Positions 35,758-45,290 of a stretch of DNA of 64,000 bases are shown here, one piece after another. The translations under genes and the position numbers were made by a program. The stretch spans positions 558,001 to 622,000 of the forward strand of contig NZ_JMKS01000003.1 of NCBI RefSeq assembly GCF_000685865.1, in the 5' to 3' direction. Each line of letters begins with the position of its first letter. Position 1 is the first letter of the stretch. The DNA is from Exiguobacterium antarcticum DSM 14480 (GTDB lineage Bacteria > Bacillota > Bacilli > Exiguobacteriales > Exiguobacteriaceae). A model generated the notes under the pieces. That model was given only the letters and a program-made list of their open reading frames with translations. It did not search any database and had not been told where the DNA came from.

Positions 35758-35808
35758 TAAAAAAGACGTGAGAAGCGGATCAATTTCCCGCTTCTCACGT
35801 CTTTTTTC
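35758..35808. terminator. Intrinsic terminator
   Basis: AAAAGACGTGAGAAGCGG and its exact complement around a nine-base loop, with A/T runs on both sides. It serves the minus-strand MFS gene and could also stop transcripts leaving the ISL3 element. The stretch 35694-35757 to its left has no gene. Confidence 0.85.
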
Positions 35809-36994
35809 ACTGCCCTATTTTTTTAGGTTTTGGTACCGCTCGAACGAAGGTGAATCCTGCCAGAATGATCAAACCAATCAATGTGAGGAAAACGGCATCC
35901 ATTCCGGATACATCATAAATCAATCCTCCAACCGTCGGACTGATCATCCGTCCTGCAGAGGCTGCGATATTGACATACCCCTGAAACTCTCCTTCTTTCC
36001 CAATCGGGGCTAAGCGTGCCGCCATCGCAGGGACCGCAGGCCAGATGAACATCTCTCCGATCGTCAAAATCACCATGGCGACTAAAAACATCTTGAATCC
36101 TCCGGCAAATGGAACAATTGCATAGGAGAGCAAGAAAATACCGGTTCCGGTTAGCAATTGACGTTTCAAGTCGTCCCCAAACCAGCGTAAGACAGGCGTC
36201 AGCAAGGGTTGTGCAAACACAATCAAAGCTCCGTTGATCGTCCATAAGATCGAGTACTCGGAAATCGTCACACCGAGTGACTTCGTATGGACAGCAAATG
36301 TCCCTTGCCATTGTACGTAGACGAACCACAACAGGGCATATCCGATCGATACGTAGAGCATCGTCCGGACCGATGTCCGCGATAGGGGCTCACGTGTCTC
36401 TTCATCCGCCGATATCGTATGGCGTTTCACTGGATTCACATGGATCCAGTTCAAACCAACTAACAAGACGACGGCAAACAACAGATAAAGCACAAGATTA
36501 GCGATAAAGATGAATTGAATGTCAATCGCGGCAATCTGACCGCTAATGGCTGTTCCTAACGCGACACCAACATTTTGTGCTACATAAATTGCATTAAAGG
36601 CCCGTCTGCCACCTTCCGGCCAAATGACACCAGTCAAGGCATAGATGGTCGGGAAAACCATTCCTCCGACAAATCCGATCAATCCAAGCATCACCACGTA
36701 CCCGGTAAACGTCTGGTGGAACATCCATAAGCCGATTGACGCGAGGACAAGTCCGACGACACTGATGACGAGTGTCCGTTTGCCACCTAACCGGTCAAAC
36801 GATTTTCCACCGATATAGTTTCCGACGATGGCAAGAGCAGAGTTGACGAATAAAGCCATTCCGGCTTTCGTCATCGATTCTCCCAGATATTCATGAATAT
36901 ATAACGTATTAAACGGCCATAAAAAAGAAGATCCTGTCGTATTGATCGCCATCGCCAATACCAGAATCCAGACCGCACGAGGTAATTTCGGCAT
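35807..36994 (-). CDS. yttB: MFS transporter (YttB-like)
   Basis: 395 residues, 12 hydrophobic helices. MFS motif A GGKSFDRLGGKRTLVISVVGL after helix 2 and a GALIVFAQPLLTPVLRWFGDD loop in the second half. Start ATG at 36994 has GGAGGAT upstream; the ORF extension to 37099 is hydrophilic and not family-like. Placement next to mnmM agrees with B. subtilis yttB-ytqB. Probable drug or metabolite exporter; substrate unknown. Confidence 0.8.
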   Translation of the reverse strand: MPKLPRAVWILVLAMAINTTGSSFLWPFNTLYIHEYLGESMTKAGMALFVNSALAIVGNYIGGKSFDRLGGKRTLVISVVGLVLASIGLWMFHQTFTGYVVMLGLIGFVGGMVFPTIYALTGVIWPEGGRRAFNAIYVAQNVGVALGTAISGQIAAIDIQFIFIANLVLYLLFAVVLLVGLNWIHVNPVKRHTISADEETREPLSRTSVRTMLYVSIGYALLWFVYVQWQGTFAVHTKSLGVTISEYSILWTINGALIVFAQPLLTPVLRWFGDDLKRQLLTGTGIFLLSYAIVPFAGGFKMFLVAMVILTIGEMFIWPAVPAMAARLAPIGKEGEFQGYVNIAASAGRMISPTVGGLIYDVSGMDAVFLTLIGLIILAGFTFVRAVPKPKKIGQ

Positions 36995-37169
36995 GGTAAG
37001 TATCCTCCAATATAGTTTCCAACCTTGCCACTTTACGAAATTGTATTGTACTCTGTCAAGGAACTTCGATTTAAACGAACAATCGGAAAAATGATACAAT
37101 TGACTAAATGATCGGTTTTGCGGGTACTTAGAAAAAACAGAACAGCTATCAGGAAGAGGAGTTTATGCC

Positions 37170-37760
37170 ATGTCACTTGCACGTGTGTTACCTTACGCCA
37201 AAGAATTACTGGAGTCTGTCATCCATGAAGGGGATTGTGTCGTCGATATGACTGCCGGGAACGGTCACGATACCCATTTCCTTGCTGAACGAGTCGGACC
37301 GAGCGGACGTGTCATCGCCTTTGATGTCCAGGAACAAGCCATCGAAGAAACGAAACGCCGTCTGCACGCGGCACATGTCTCCGAATGGGTCGACTTGTAT
37401 CACGAAAGTCATATTCATGTCGGTGCTCGTTTATTTGACGAACAGCGTCCGATTCGTGCCGGGGTCTTTAATCTCGGTTATTTACCAGGGAGCGATAAGT
37501 CGGTCACGACGACGGGAGAAGAAACGTTAGAAGCGCTTCGGGCATTACTTCCGGTCCTCGTGCCCGGTGGGTTGATTGTCCTCGTGATTTATCATGGACA
37601 CCTCGAAGGACGTAAAGAACGCGACGCCGTTTTGGAACATGTCTCCCTGCTGCCTCAGCAAGATTATGCGGTCTTGCAGTATCGGTTCTTGAACCAACAA
37701 AATAATCCACCCTTCATCGTCGCCATCGAAAAAAAACTTAAAAAACAAGCCATCGACTAA
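37170..37760 (+). CDS. mnmM: tRNA wobble-uridine methyltransferase MnmM (YtqB)
   Basis: 196 residues. Class I SAM methyltransferase of the rRNA_methylase-like YtqB family: DCVVDMTAGNGHDTHFLA forms the SAM-binding loop, VIAFDVQEQAIEETKRRL follows, and VFNLGYLPGSDKSVTT contains the family NLGYLPG catalytic motif. In B. subtilis and S. aureus this family has been reported to perform the last methylation of mnm5s2U34 in tRNA. Ribosome-binding site AGAGGAG. Divergent from yttB. Confidence 0.9.
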   Translation: MSLARVLPYAKELLESVIHEGDCVVDMTAGNGHDTHFLAERVGPSGRVIAFDVQEQAIEETKRRLHAAHVSEWVDLYHESHIHVGARLFDEQRPIRAGVFNLGYLPGSDKSVTTTGEETLEALRALLPVLVPGGLIVLVIYHGHLEGRKERDAVLEHVSLLPQQDYAVLQYRFLNQQNNPPFIVAIEKKLKKQAID

Positions 37761-37803
37761 AAAAAGGAGGATGCTGTCACAAATGACGGCATCCTCCTTT
37801 TAG
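37761..37803. terminator. Bidirectional intrinsic terminator
   Basis: AAAAGGAGGATGC and GCATCCTCCTTTT with an inner TGTCA/TGAC extension, between convergent mnmM and hydrolase genes. Confidence 0.88.
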
Positions 37804-37814
37804 ATGACTTTTAC

Positions 37815-38519
37815 TTAGTCCTCGACCAGTTTGAGGAACAATAAAAGTTTTTCAGCAAAACGTGTATTTAGTCGTTCAAAACTAAAGTGCGGGAAACCAT
37901 GCAGACGTTGCAGATAAATCTGGTCGCCCCCCATTTTCCGGCACACTTCGAGCGTCAATTTAACATCAGCAAACTGATCGTCCGGTGCATAAAAACACGC
38001 CAAATGGACACGAGGTAATTTTTTACGTTCCTCATCATGTAGTACGATCTCTTCTTCGATTTCACGATATTGCGCATAGGTCAACTCACCTAGACGGACA
38101 GCGTCTTCATTATTTTGCCCAAACGGTAACGTCCCAAGTGGGGCATCGGGACGAAACCGGTCGAAGGCACTTGCAAACACTTGCTTGACGCCACCGAGTT
38201 GCTTCGAATTGTGCCAATCAAACAGTGGAGAGATGAAAATCAGACTGGCAATCGGTAACTCGTATTCTTGCAGCAATCGATTGACGACGAGTGCTCCCAT
38301 GCTGCAGGCAATGATATGAATGGGTAGCTTCCGCTTACCCGCTTCCCGTAACGCTTCTTTTAATAACTGTTGGTGTTCTTCAAACGATACACGACGCGGT
38401 GCGTCGACTAAGAGTACTTCATATTCTTGTTCCAAGACACGAATTAACGCTTCACTTGGTCGGGCACGTAATTGAAGTGGATACACAAGAACGATTACTC
38501 CGGTTGGTTGTTCTACCAC
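37815..38519 (-). CDS. Alpha/beta hydrolase
   Basis: 234 residues. Nucleophile elbow IIACSMGALVVNRLL near residue 90 (A-C-S-M-G, Ser nucleophile), preceded by VLLVDAPRR and followed by SLIFISPLFDW. An acid residue is offered by FYAPDDQF and the catalytic His by GFPHFSFE. No signal peptide; cytosolic. GTG start with GAGGTGAGTG upstream. Likely an esterase or lipase-like enzyme; substrate unknown. Confidence 0.78.
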   Translation of the reverse strand: MVEQPTGVIVLVYPLQLRARPSEALIRVLEQEYEVLLVDAPRRVSFEEHQQLLKEALREAGKRKLPIHIIACSMGALVVNRLLQEYELPIASLIFISPLFDWHNSKQLGGVKQVFASAFDRFRPDAPLGTLPFGQNNEDAVRLGELTYAQYREIEEEIVLHDEERKKLPRVHLACFYAPDDQFADVKLTLEVCRKMGGDQIYLQRLHGFPHFSFERLNTRFAEKLLLFLKLVED

Positions 38520-38559
38520 ACACTCACCTCTTCATCCGATATCTGTTTAGTATGCAACA

Positions 38560-38594
38560 AATCCGACTTCAGCCATACCGCCTTAAGTCGGATT
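38560..38594 (-). terminator. Hairpin after the GNAT gene, possible terminator
   Basis: AATCCGACTT and AAGTCGGATT around a 15-base loop; the T-run on the minus strand is short, so termination may be weak. Confidence 0.5.
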
Positions 38595-38605
38595 CCGTCT
38601 TCTTA

Positions 38606-39091
38606 TTAGTATATACGTTGCAGCCTTGTTACAGGTTCCACCTGTCCGAAGACTTCTTCCGTCGTCTCACTGACTTCCTTAAAACCATATGAGGTCAAGA
38701 AGTGACGTGCCTTATAATTCCGGGATTCGATATATACTTCAATCGGAGAAGCACCTTGCAACTCCAACTCTCGAATCAACCGTCGTCCAATTCCGTTCTG
38801 TTGGTATTTCGGTAAGACGTAAAGCCGGACGATTTCCCACGTCCCGTCCACATCAATCGCATGAATGAATCCGACGATTTCCTCATCAATCAACCCGACG
38901 TTAAAGTATTCCCCACGTGCTTCCTCAGCCGTCCGGATTGCCCGAACCACTTCTTCCTGCGGGTAAGCTTCTTGAACGAAATGGGCTTTCGAGCGCTCTG
39001 AATAGATTTCCTCGTACGTATCCATCCAAGACGTGAGCGCAATATCATGAATGCGTGCTGCATCAGCAGGAACTGCTTCGCGTATCTCCAT
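38606..39091 (-). CDS. GNAT-family N-acetyltransferase
   Basis: 161 residues. MEIREAVPADAARIHDIALTSW is a typical GNAT N-terminus. The acetyl-CoA-binding motif is VLPKYQQNGIGRRLIRELEL at about residues 92-111 (Q-x-x-G-I-G), and the closing motif is FLTSYGFKEV. Acetyl acceptor unknown. A GGGGGA ribosome-binding site lies eight bases upstream. Confidence 0.88.
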   Translation of the reverse strand: MEIREAVPADAARIHDIALTSWMDTYEEIYSERSKAHFVQEAYPQEEVVRAIRTAEEARGEYFNVGLIDEEIVGFIHAIDVDGTWEIVRLYVLPKYQQNGIGRRLIRELELQGASPIEVYIESRNYKARHFLTSYGFKEVSETTEEVFGQVEPVTRLQRIY

Positions 39092-39181
39092 ACCGAAATC
39101 CCCCTTTTCCTTTTACAGACTCATGTTCTTTTACCCTTTTCTAGAACTTTCAGTCGTTTCCCTGCAAAGTTCAGAAGAAAC

Positions 39182-39223
39182 AAAAAAAGTTCAGAAACAA
39201 CCTGTGAAAGGTTATTTCTGAAC
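39182..39223 (-). terminator. Intrinsic terminator after metK
   Basis: GTTCAGAAA ... TTTCTGAAC with an inner AACCT/AGGTT stem, followed by TTTTTTT on the minus strand. Confidence 0.9.
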
Positions 39224-39229
39224 AAAGGA

Positions 39230-40438
39230 TTAGACGAAACGTTTTGCTTGTTCTTCAAGTGTCGCTGCTTTATCTGTTTGCTCCCATGGCAATTCGATGT
39301 CTGTACGACCGAAATGACCATATGCTGCTGTCTGACGATAAATCGGACGGCGGAGATCAAGCATCTTGATGATTCCGGCAGGACGAAGATCAAAGTTTTC
39401 CGCAATCAATTCAACGAGTTGCGCTTCTGGAAGTTTTCCTGTTCCAAATGTGTCAACTGCGATTGAAACCGGATGTGCCACACCGATTGCATAAGCCAGC
39501 TGAACTTCAGCTTTTTCTGCAAGACCAGATGCAACCAAGTTTTTCGCGACATAACGTGCTGCATAGGCAGCTGAACGGTCAACTTTCGTTGGATCTTTAC
39601 CAGAGAAAGCACCACCACCGTGACGCGCATATCCGCCATACGTATCGACGATGATCTTACGACCTGTCAATCCTGCATCTCCTTGTGGTCCACCGATAAC
39701 GAAGCGGCCAGTCGGGTTGATGAAGTATTTTGTTTCGGCATCGATGTATTCCGTCGGGATGACCGGTGCGATGACGTGTTCTTTGAGATCTGCTTGAATT
39801 TGCTCAAGCGTCACTTCTTCCGCATGTTGTGTCGAGATGACGATCGTATCGACACGAACAGGCTCGTTGTGTTCGTTGTATTCGACCGTGACTTGCGTCT
39901 TACCATCCGGACGGAGGTAATCGAGTTGTCCCGTCTTGCGGACTTCGGCAAGGCGACGGGCGAGACGGTGTGAAAGTGAGATTGGGAGCGGCATCAGTTC
40001 AGGTGTTTCTTTTGTTGCATAACCGAACATCAGACCTTGGTCTCCTGCTCCGATTGCATCGATTTCTTCATCTGACATGTTTCCTTCGCGTGCTTCAAGC
40101 GCTTGGTCGACACCAAGTGCGATGTCTGCCGATTGCTCATCGATTGCAGTCAATACAGCACATGTGTCTGCATCGAATCCGTATTTCGCGCGTGTATAAC
40201 CAATTTCACGAATCGTTTCGCGTACGACTTTCGGGATATCCACGTAAGTCGTTGTCGTAATTTCTCCTGCCACAAGGACAAGTCCTGTCGTGACAGACGT
40301 TTCTGCAGCAACACGTGCATTAGGATCTGCCGCAAGAATAGCATCTAAGATTGAATCCGAAATCTGGTCACAGATTTTATCCGGGTGACCTTCAGTTACT
40401 GACTCCGACGTAAATAGTCGGCGATTAAGGTTTGTCAT
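39230..40438 (-). CDS. metK: S-adenosylmethionine synthetase
   Basis: 402 residues. Forms SAM from methionine and ATP. Motifs in order: [20 protein letters not shown] (ATP and methionine site), [51 protein letters not shown], and [23 protein letters not shown] at 40438 has GGGAGGG upstream; the longer ORF runs into the riboswitch terminator and is rejected. Controlled by the upstream SAM-I riboswitch. Divergent from pckA as in B. subtilis. Confidence 0.97.
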   Translation of the reverse strand: MTNLNRRLFTSESVTEGHPDKICDQISDSILDAILAADPNARVAAETSVTTGLVLVAGEITTTTYVDIPKVVRETIREIGYTRAKYGFDADTCAVLTAIDEQSADIALGVDQALEAREGNMSDEEIDAIGAGDQGLMFGYATKETPELMPLPISLSHRLARRLAEVRKTGQLDYLRPDGKTQVTVEYNEHNEPVRVDTIVISTQHAEEVTLEQIQADLKEHVIAPVIPTEYIDAETKYFINPTGRFVIGGPQGDAGLTGRKIIVDTYGGYARHGGGAFSGKDPTKVDRSAAYAARYVAKNLVASGLAEKAEVQLAYAIGVAHPVSIAVDTFGTGKLPEAQLVELIAENFDLRPAGIIKMLDLRRPIYRQTAAYGHFGRTDIELPWEQTDKAATLEEQAKRFV

Positions 40439-40504
40439 GTTTGACCCTCCCAAAAAAGAATTTGACGGTGTACTCATTTCCCCTAGTTGAGTGGGACGGT
40501 AAAA

Positions 40505-40692
40505 TGAAAAAAACCTTTCCATGTCCAAAAATGGTCAGGGAAAGGTTGTGCGTTCTTCCTTTACCCTCTTATCGTTCGAAGTGTTTACTTCGCTTCAGGA
40601 GAGCACCTTTTCCTACATTAATGATGAAATTAACATAAGACGGTTGCCGGGTTTCTTCGGGCCTTGTTCCCTCCACCTGCTCAGAATAAGAG
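40505..40692 (-). promoter_or_regulatory. SAM-I (S-box) riboswitch with terminator, controlling metK
   Basis: On the minus strand the aptamer starts CTCTTATTCTGAGCAGGTGG, then AGGGAACAAGGCCCGAAGAA and ACCCGGCAACC, the S-box core. P1 closes with CGATAAGAG near 40565. It is followed by a terminator AACCTTTCC ... GGAAAGGTTTTTTT at about 40505-40550. SAM binding should switch metK off. Confidence 0.96.
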
Positions 40693-40709
40693 TATCCGTT
40701 ACGAATTAC

Positions 40710-40738
40710 ATGATATAAACTTGTGTCCACTCTGTCAA
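40710..40738 (-). promoter_or_regulatory. Sigma-A promoter for the metK leader
   Basis: Minus strand TTGACA, 17 bases, TATCAT, about 18 bases before the aptamer. Confidence 0.75.
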
Positions 40739-40794
40739 GCAACGTTTTAATTTTTTGTCGAAAAATTTCGGAAGAGGTGTTAAACTGTTAATGC

Positions 40795-40808
40795 TGAAAG
40801 CGTTTCCA
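40795..40808 (+). promoter_or_regulatory. cre-like catabolite-responsive element upstream of pckA
   Basis: TGAAAGCGTTTCCA fits the CcpA operator consensus TGNAANCGNWNNCW at every position. It is centred about 35 bases upstream of the pckA -35 element. Confidence 0.6.
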
Positions 40809-40837
40809 GATAAATAGAAATCAGCGCAGGAAAATGA

Positions 40838-40867
40838 TTGCCCTATCATTAGTATGTCATATATAAT
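40838..40867 (+). promoter_or_regulatory. Putative sigma-A promoter for pckA
   Basis: TTGCCC, 18 bases, TATAAT, about 55 bases before the pckA start. Confidence 0.6.
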
Positions 40868-40881
40868 AAATGTGTCATACT
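40853..40881 (+). promoter_or_regulatory. Pair of CcpN-type operator boxes over the pckA promoter
   Basis: TATGTCATATA (40853-40863) and TGTGTCATACT (40871-40881) each fit TRTGHYATAYW, the B. subtilis CcpN box, at all positions. They also sit inside an inverted repeat ATTAGTATG ... CATACTAAT. They overlap the -10 region and transcription start. CcpN represses gluconeogenic pckA and gapB in B. subtilis, which matches this gene. Confidence 0.7.
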
Positions 40882-40924
40882 AATGATGGAGCCAAAACCA
40901 ACGTAGGGGAAAGGTGGGGTCAGG

Positions 40925-42493
40925 ATGCCGATGACGGTCCTGAATATCGAAGAACTACTCATGAAGGAGCATGTGTTCAAACAACTATCCGTTGCCGAAC
41001 TAGTCGAACATGCGATTCGAAACAAAGAAGGAGTTCTTGCAGAGAATGGTGCTTTATCTGTAGAAACGGGGAAATTTACAGGTCGTTCACCAAAAGACAA
41101 GTTCATCGTCCGCGATCAGTCATGCGAGACACACATCGATTGGGGTCATGTCAACCAACCGATGGAGTCGGACAAATTCGAACAACTGTTACAAAAAGTT
41201 CTTCGTTATATGAACGAAACAGATCAGCTCTACTACACAGAGGCTGCTGCTGGTGCCGATACGCATTTCACCCTTCCAGTACGCGTCGTGACAGAATATG
41301 CTTGGCATAATCTGTTCGCAAAACAACTGTTCTTACGGGAATATCCTACGGTTGCGGCCTTTGAACCCTTTACGGTCGTCTATGCACCACACTTCAAAGC
41401 TGATCCAGCAGTCGATGGCACGAACTCAGAGACGTTCATCGCGATGTCGTTTGAACACCGGATCGTCTTGATCGGTGGTACCGAGTACGCAGGAGAAATC
41501 AAAAAATCGATTTTCTCAGTCATGAATTATCTGTTACCACAACAGGATGTCTTATCGATGCACTGTTCAGCAAACGTCGGACACGAAGGTGACGTCGCTC
41601 TGTTCTTCGGACTATCGGGGACTGGTAAGACCACCCTGTCAGCAGACGACAGTCGTCAATTGATCGGTGACGATGAACACGGTTGGTCGCATGATGGTGT
41701 GTTCAATATCGAAGGCGGCTGTTATGCCAAAACCGTTAATCTCTCTCGCGAAAAGGAACCACAAATCTTTGATGCGATCCGATTTGGTACGGTGCTTGAA
41801 AACGTCGTTCTTGATGCACAACGCACGCCAGACTATGATGATACGTCATTGACGGAAAACACACGTGCTGCCTATCCGATCACATCAATCGATAACATCG
41901 CCATCCCGTCACGTGCTGGCCATCCGAAAACGATTGTATTCTTGACGGCTGATGCGTATGGCGTGTTACCACCAATCAGCAAGTTGACGAAGGAACAGGC
42001 GATGTATCATTTCTTATCGGGTTACACGTCTAAACTCGCCGGGACAGAACGTGGTGTCACTGAACCAGAAGCGACATTCTCGACGTGCTTCGGTTCTCCG
42101 TTCTTACCATTGATTCCGGAAAAATATGCGACGATGCTGGGTGAACTGATTGATCGCCATGGTGTCACGGTTTATCTTGTCAACACAGGTTGGACCGGTG
42201 GTGCTTACGGTACCGGTAGTCGGATGAAGCTCGCGTACACGCGGACGATGGTCAACGCCGCGGTCAACGGTCTACTCGTCGACATCCCGACAGAAGAACA
42301 TTCAATCTTCGGACTGCACATGCCAGTCGAAGTACCTGGTGTGCCGACTGATCTGCTGAATCCCGTCAAAGTGTGGGCAGATACAGCCGCTTACGAGCAA
42401 CAAGCGACGGCACTTGCTCATAAGTTCGTCGAAAACTTTAACCGATTCGAAAGTGCGACCGATGCCATCAAATCGGCTGGACCTCGTATTTAA
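40925..42493 (+). CDS. pckA: Phosphoenolpyruvate carboxykinase (ATP)
   Basis: 522 residues. Converts oxaloacetate and ATP to PEP, CO2 and ADP, the entry to gluconeogenesis. P-loop [20 protein letters not shown], metal-binding [23 protein letters not shown], oxaloacetate-binding [11 protein letters not shown] near the N-terminus, and [21 protein letters not shown]. Start ATG at 40925 has AAGGTGG upstream; an in-frame ATG two codons later is an alternative. Expected to be repressed on glucose through the CcpN-type and cre-type sites upstream. Confidence 0.97.
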   Translation: MPMTVLNIEELLMKEHVFKQLSVAELVEHAIRNKEGVLAENGALSVETGKFTGRSPKDKFIVRDQSCETHIDWGHVNQPMESDKFEQLLQKVLRYMNETDQLYYTEAAAGADTHFTLPVRVVTEYAWHNLFAKQLFLREYPTVAAFEPFTVVYAPHFKADPAVDGTNSETFIAMSFEHRIVLIGGTEYAGEIKKSIFSVMNYLLPQQDVLSMHCSANVGHEGDVALFFGLSGTGKTTLSADDSRQLIGDDEHGWSHDGVFNIEGGCYAKTVNLSREKEPQIFDAIRFGTVLENVVLDAQRTPDYDDTSLTENTRAAYPITSIDNIAIPSRAGHPKTIVFLTADAYGVLPPISKLTKEQAMYHFLSGYTSKLAGTERGVTEPEATFSTCFGSPFLPLIPEKYATMLGELIDRHGVTVYLVNTGWTGGAYGTGSRMKLAYTRTMVNAAVNGLLVDIPTEEHSIFGLHMPVEVPGVPTDLLNPVKVWADTAAYEQQATALAHKFVENFNRFESATDAIKSAGPRI

Positions 42494-42508
42494 TGTTTCG
42501 TCTATACC

Positions 42509-42546
42509 AAAAAGGTTGAGCCTCCGAGGAGCGCTCAACCTTTTTT
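42509..42546. terminator. Bidirectional intrinsic terminator
   Basis: AAAAAGGTTGAGC and GCTCAACCTTTTTT around an 11-base loop, between convergent pckA and the EAL-HDOD gene. Confidence 0.9.
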
Positions 42547-42551
42547 GCCAT

Positions 42552-43805
42552 TTAGACAATCAAATCTGTTTCATCTTGCAGATGTAGTTCCTTTTGAGCC
42601 AACCAAACCTGACTTTCCTTCAGTAACTCATAAGCACGTTGCTTCGAGATCCCAAACCGGTTGCTGAGCAGCTCAAAATGTTCGAATTCACCACGATCCG
42701 CACTGATTGCCAGTAAGAGACAGTCCCGAAACGGATGATCGTCTCCTTGCAAGACTGTTTTTAAGGTCGGTTCAATCGGTAATTGATCGATGATCTCATC
42801 GATATCGACTGACAGCAAGGCATCGATGTGCGAAAGTAGTCCGATCATATAAGCACTCTCTGCTTTCAATGTCTTTGTTTCGTTCGCAAACAATTCGCAT
42901 AACTTCGCACAATGTAATGAGGAACGTAATAATTCATCCGACCATTTATAAGGACTCGCGAGTTTCATCTCGCGTAAGACGATCAGTGAAATCCAACTTT
43001 TCAACTGCGAAAAACCAAGTAATGAAATGGCTTGTCGGACAGAACTAACCGTATTCCGCAACCCGATCCCCGGTGAATTGATGAGTTGCAAGACTTGAAC
43101 ACTGATATACGGATTTCCTTCGATTTCATCGACGACCTCGTCGTAATGGTCATCTGTATCCAACCATTTCAGCATCTTCAGCAAAACAGGGACTTGAGGC
43201 GGAACCGCTTTCCCTTTCATCAGCATCGGTTTCGCATAAAAATATCCTTGAAACCAGTCATAACCCATTTCAAGGCTCCGTGTATGGTCTTCATGCGTTT
43301 CGACGCGCTCCGCCAAAAAGCGCATATGCGGATAATTGCGTTTTAAGATATGTAAAATCGCACTTTGTTCCCGTGGATTAATCGCTTCGATGTCAATTTT
43401 GATGAGATCAATTAAATCAAACAGTTCAGCACCATGATGACGCAACAAGTCCGTCACGAAATCATCGAGTGCCAACATGAACCCTGCCTCTTTCCACTTC
43501 TTGAGCGTCAACAACATGACATTATCAATCTGAACGGTCTCCAATACTTCAATCACAAATCGTGTTGGATCTAGGTGATCAATCAACTCGGACTGCAATA
43601 AGTCCCCTGTGAAGTTGATGAATAGTCGTTTCCCTTCCGCCACACGATCTACTCCGAGATGAATCAGTGTATTGGTCAAAACATCCATCGTCGCGAGATC
43701 CCCATCAAACACAGCAGGTGCTTCAACGGAACGATAGAGTAATTCAAAAGCATCAATCGAACCATACCGGTCAACGATCGGTTGTCGCGCGAGTAAGATT
43801 TCCAT
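42552..43805 (-). CDS. yuxH: EAL-HDOD signalling protein (YuxH-like)
   Basis: 417 residues. N-terminal EAL domain (1-195): ARQPIVDRYGSIDAFELLYR, FVIEVLETVQ, FMLALDDFV, LIKIDIEAI, FLAERVETHED and WFQGYFYAKP keep most cyclic-di-GMP-binding residues. But the DDFGTGYSS loop is DDFVTDLLRHHG, so phosphodiesterase activity is doubtful. C-terminal HDOD domain (205-390): PYISVQVLQLINSPGIGLRNTVSSVRQAISLLG, a metal-free HD relative found in signalling proteins. Probably a cytosolic c-di-GMP-related adaptor. Ribosome-binding site AAGGGGAA. Confidence 0.88.
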   Translation of the reverse strand: MEILLARQPIVDRYGSIDAFELLYRSVEAPAVFDGDLATMDVLTNTLIHLGVDRVAEGKRLFINFTGDLLQSELIDHLDPTRFVIEVLETVQIDNVMLLTLKKWKEAGFMLALDDFVTDLLRHHGAELFDLIDLIKIDIEAINPREQSAILHILKRNYPHMRFLAERVETHEDHTRSLEMGYDWFQGYFYAKPMLMKGKAVPPQVPVLLKMLKWLDTDDHYDEVVDEIEGNPYISVQVLQLINSPGIGLRNTVSSVRQAISLLGFSQLKSWISLIVLREMKLASPYKWSDELLRSSLHCAKLCELFANETKTLKAESAYMIGLLSHIDALLSVDIDEIIDQLPIEPTLKTVLQGDDHPFRDCLLLAISADRGEFEHFELLSNRFGISKQRAYELLKESQVWLAQKELHLQDETDLIV

Positions 43806-43926
43806 CTCATGTTCCCCTTCTAAATCCGTTAATCAAGCTTATTTTATATCTTCTAGTATATCAAATATTGATTTCTCTTAAAAAATCAGTTTTTCAAAAG
43901 ATATCAATGTTCCTTACATTTTTAGT

Positions 43927-43962
43927 AAAAATCACCTCAAGACAAGTCGTTGAGGTGATTTC
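43927..43962 (-). terminator. Intrinsic terminator after the S9-like hydrolase gene
   Basis: AAATCACCTCAA, nine-base loop, TTGAGGTGATTT then TTTAC on the minus strand. Confidence 0.82.
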
Positions 43963-43972
43963 TACATTCCGT

Positions 43973-44716
43973 TCATTCCGACAGCATCCATTCGATGACT
44001 TGACCGGTCACAGCAATTTTTTGATGAATCGGGAATTGATGGGCATATTGATAGACTTTTAAGTGCGTCTGTTCCGAATAACGGGCTGCATAATTCGTTG
44101 CATGACGCAGACGGACATTTTCATCGTACAGTCCGTGAATCAACAAGACGTCTCCTTGCGGCGGAAAATAAAGCGGTGAACGGACTTGATAAGCCTGTTT
44201 CTGTTGATCCGGCACCCCACCTGTAAACCGCCTTAGCATCTTTTGCATCGTCCGCTGTTCCTCATACGTCCAGACCAGATTCGTCACACCCGCCCAGGAG
44301 ACAGTCCGAGCGACAGGCCGATAGTGGGCCAGTAACAGTGCCATCTGGCCTCCCCTTGAAAAACCGAAGACGGATGTCCGCTTTACCCGCTCATTCAGCC
44401 AATCAAATGCGGCAACCGCATCCAGGATGTCGTGATGACCAAAATCTTCTTTCCCCGTCCCCCCTAAATTCCCCCGGTAAAAAGGAGCCATGACCAGGTA
44501 ACCCGCTTGGGCGAACTGCATCAAGCGGGTCGGGCGGACCATCCCGATATTTCGTGTCCCACCACGTAAGTACAACAATCCTTGACCGTTCGCATGAACG
44601 GGAAGGACGATGTAAGCACCGACCTGTTCGCCGTCAGATGTTTCATAAAACATCCGAAACGTCCGGAACGGTCCTTGTCGCGGCAGTTCAAACCAATCGG
44701 CGTTCGGCGAGTACAC
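43973..44716 (-). CDS. ytmA: S9-family (prolyl oligopeptidase-like) alpha/beta hydrolase, YtmA-like
   Basis: About 247 residues. Catalytic Ser in [17 protein letters not shown], oxyanion region [10 protein letters not shown], Asp in [16 protein letters not shown], and His in [10 protein letters not shown]. No signal peptide. The GTG at 44716 is preferred because GGAG lies seven bases before it; the ORF opens at 44737. The 5' end overlaps the ytkD gene by about 29 bases, so the two are probably translated in coupling. Substrate unknown. Confidence 0.82.
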   Translation of the reverse strand: MYSPNADWFELPRQGPFRTFRMFYETSDGEQVGAYIVLPVHANGQGLLYLRGGTRNIGMVRPTRLMQFAQAGYLVMAPFYRGNLGGTGKEDFGHHDILDAVAAFDWLNERVKRTSVFGFSRGGQMALLLAHYRPVARTVSWAGVTNLVWTYEEQRTMQKMLRRFTGGVPDQQKQAYQVRSPLYFPPQGDVLLIHGLYDENVRLRHATNYAARYSEQTHLKVYQYAHQFPIHQKIAVTGQVIEWMLSE

Positions 44717-45161
44717 GAAGAGTCTCCGGAAGGACACGGTCCTTCATCATGAAGCTATATTGGCGGTTCGTATCCAGACGAGGTGGGATCTCGTCTAACA
44801 AGTAGGCTCCGTCTGTCTCATCGACAGCCAGATGCGGGACAAGGGACTCGATTTCGGCGAAATAGATGTTTTTGATGATCGTATCGCCTCGCCCTTCGAC
44901 CCGGTATTGTCCAATGTATTGCAGACGTTCAATCCGTCCACCGGTTTCTTCCATCACTTCTCGATACGCCGCTTGCTCGGCCGTCTCTCCTGGTTCGACT
45001 TTTCCACCCGGAAACTCGTACCCCCGTTGTTTGTGATGTGTCAGTAACCATTTTCCCTCGTACACGGCAATGACCCAGACATGAAGGGGTTGAATCGAGA
45101 ATGGATGGTCTTCAAAACTCAGTTCAACCCGATTTTGGTAATAATCTAAAAACGTAATCAC
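44688..45161 (-). CDS. ytkD: NUDIX nucleoside triphosphatase (YtkD-like, 8-oxo-dGTPase type)
   Basis: About 157 residues. The Nudix box [24 protein letters not shown] spans residues about 57-80 (GX5EX7REVXEEXGG). The N-terminus [22 protein letters not shown] aligns with B. subtilis YtkD when the GTG at 45161 is used, and GAGGTG lies seven bases before it. YtkD sanitises 8-oxo-dGTP and hydrolyses other nucleoside triphosphates. Upstream partner of the S9-like hydrolase gene. Confidence 0.88.
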   Translation of the reverse strand: MITFLDYYQNRVELSFEDHPFSIQPLHVWVIAVYEGKWLLTHHKQRGYEFPGGKVEPGETAEQAAYREVMEETGGRIERLQYIGQYRVEGRGDTIIKNIYFAEIESLVPHLAVDETDGAYLLDEIPPRLDTNRQYSFMMKDRVLPETLRVLAERRLV

Positions 45162-45252
45162 GTGCGTGCACCTCATTTCTTCTTCTCTCTTCACTTTACC
45201 TGTTTCGAAAGCATTCTAAAAGTGAAAGTGCGTAGGAATTCGTCAGAATGAC

Positions 45253-45288
45253 AAAAAAAGGCATCTCCGAATGCGGAGATGCCTTTTT
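45253..45288 (-). terminator. Intrinsic terminator after pgi
   Basis: AAAAAGGCATCTCCG, AATG, CGGAGATGCCTTTTT with a T-run on the minus strand. Confidence 0.92.
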
Positions 45289-45290
45289 GC

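Noticed and set aside
40521-40718. Small plus-strand ORF
   Set aside because: It lies entirely opposite the SAM riboswitch and is explained by that RNA structure.
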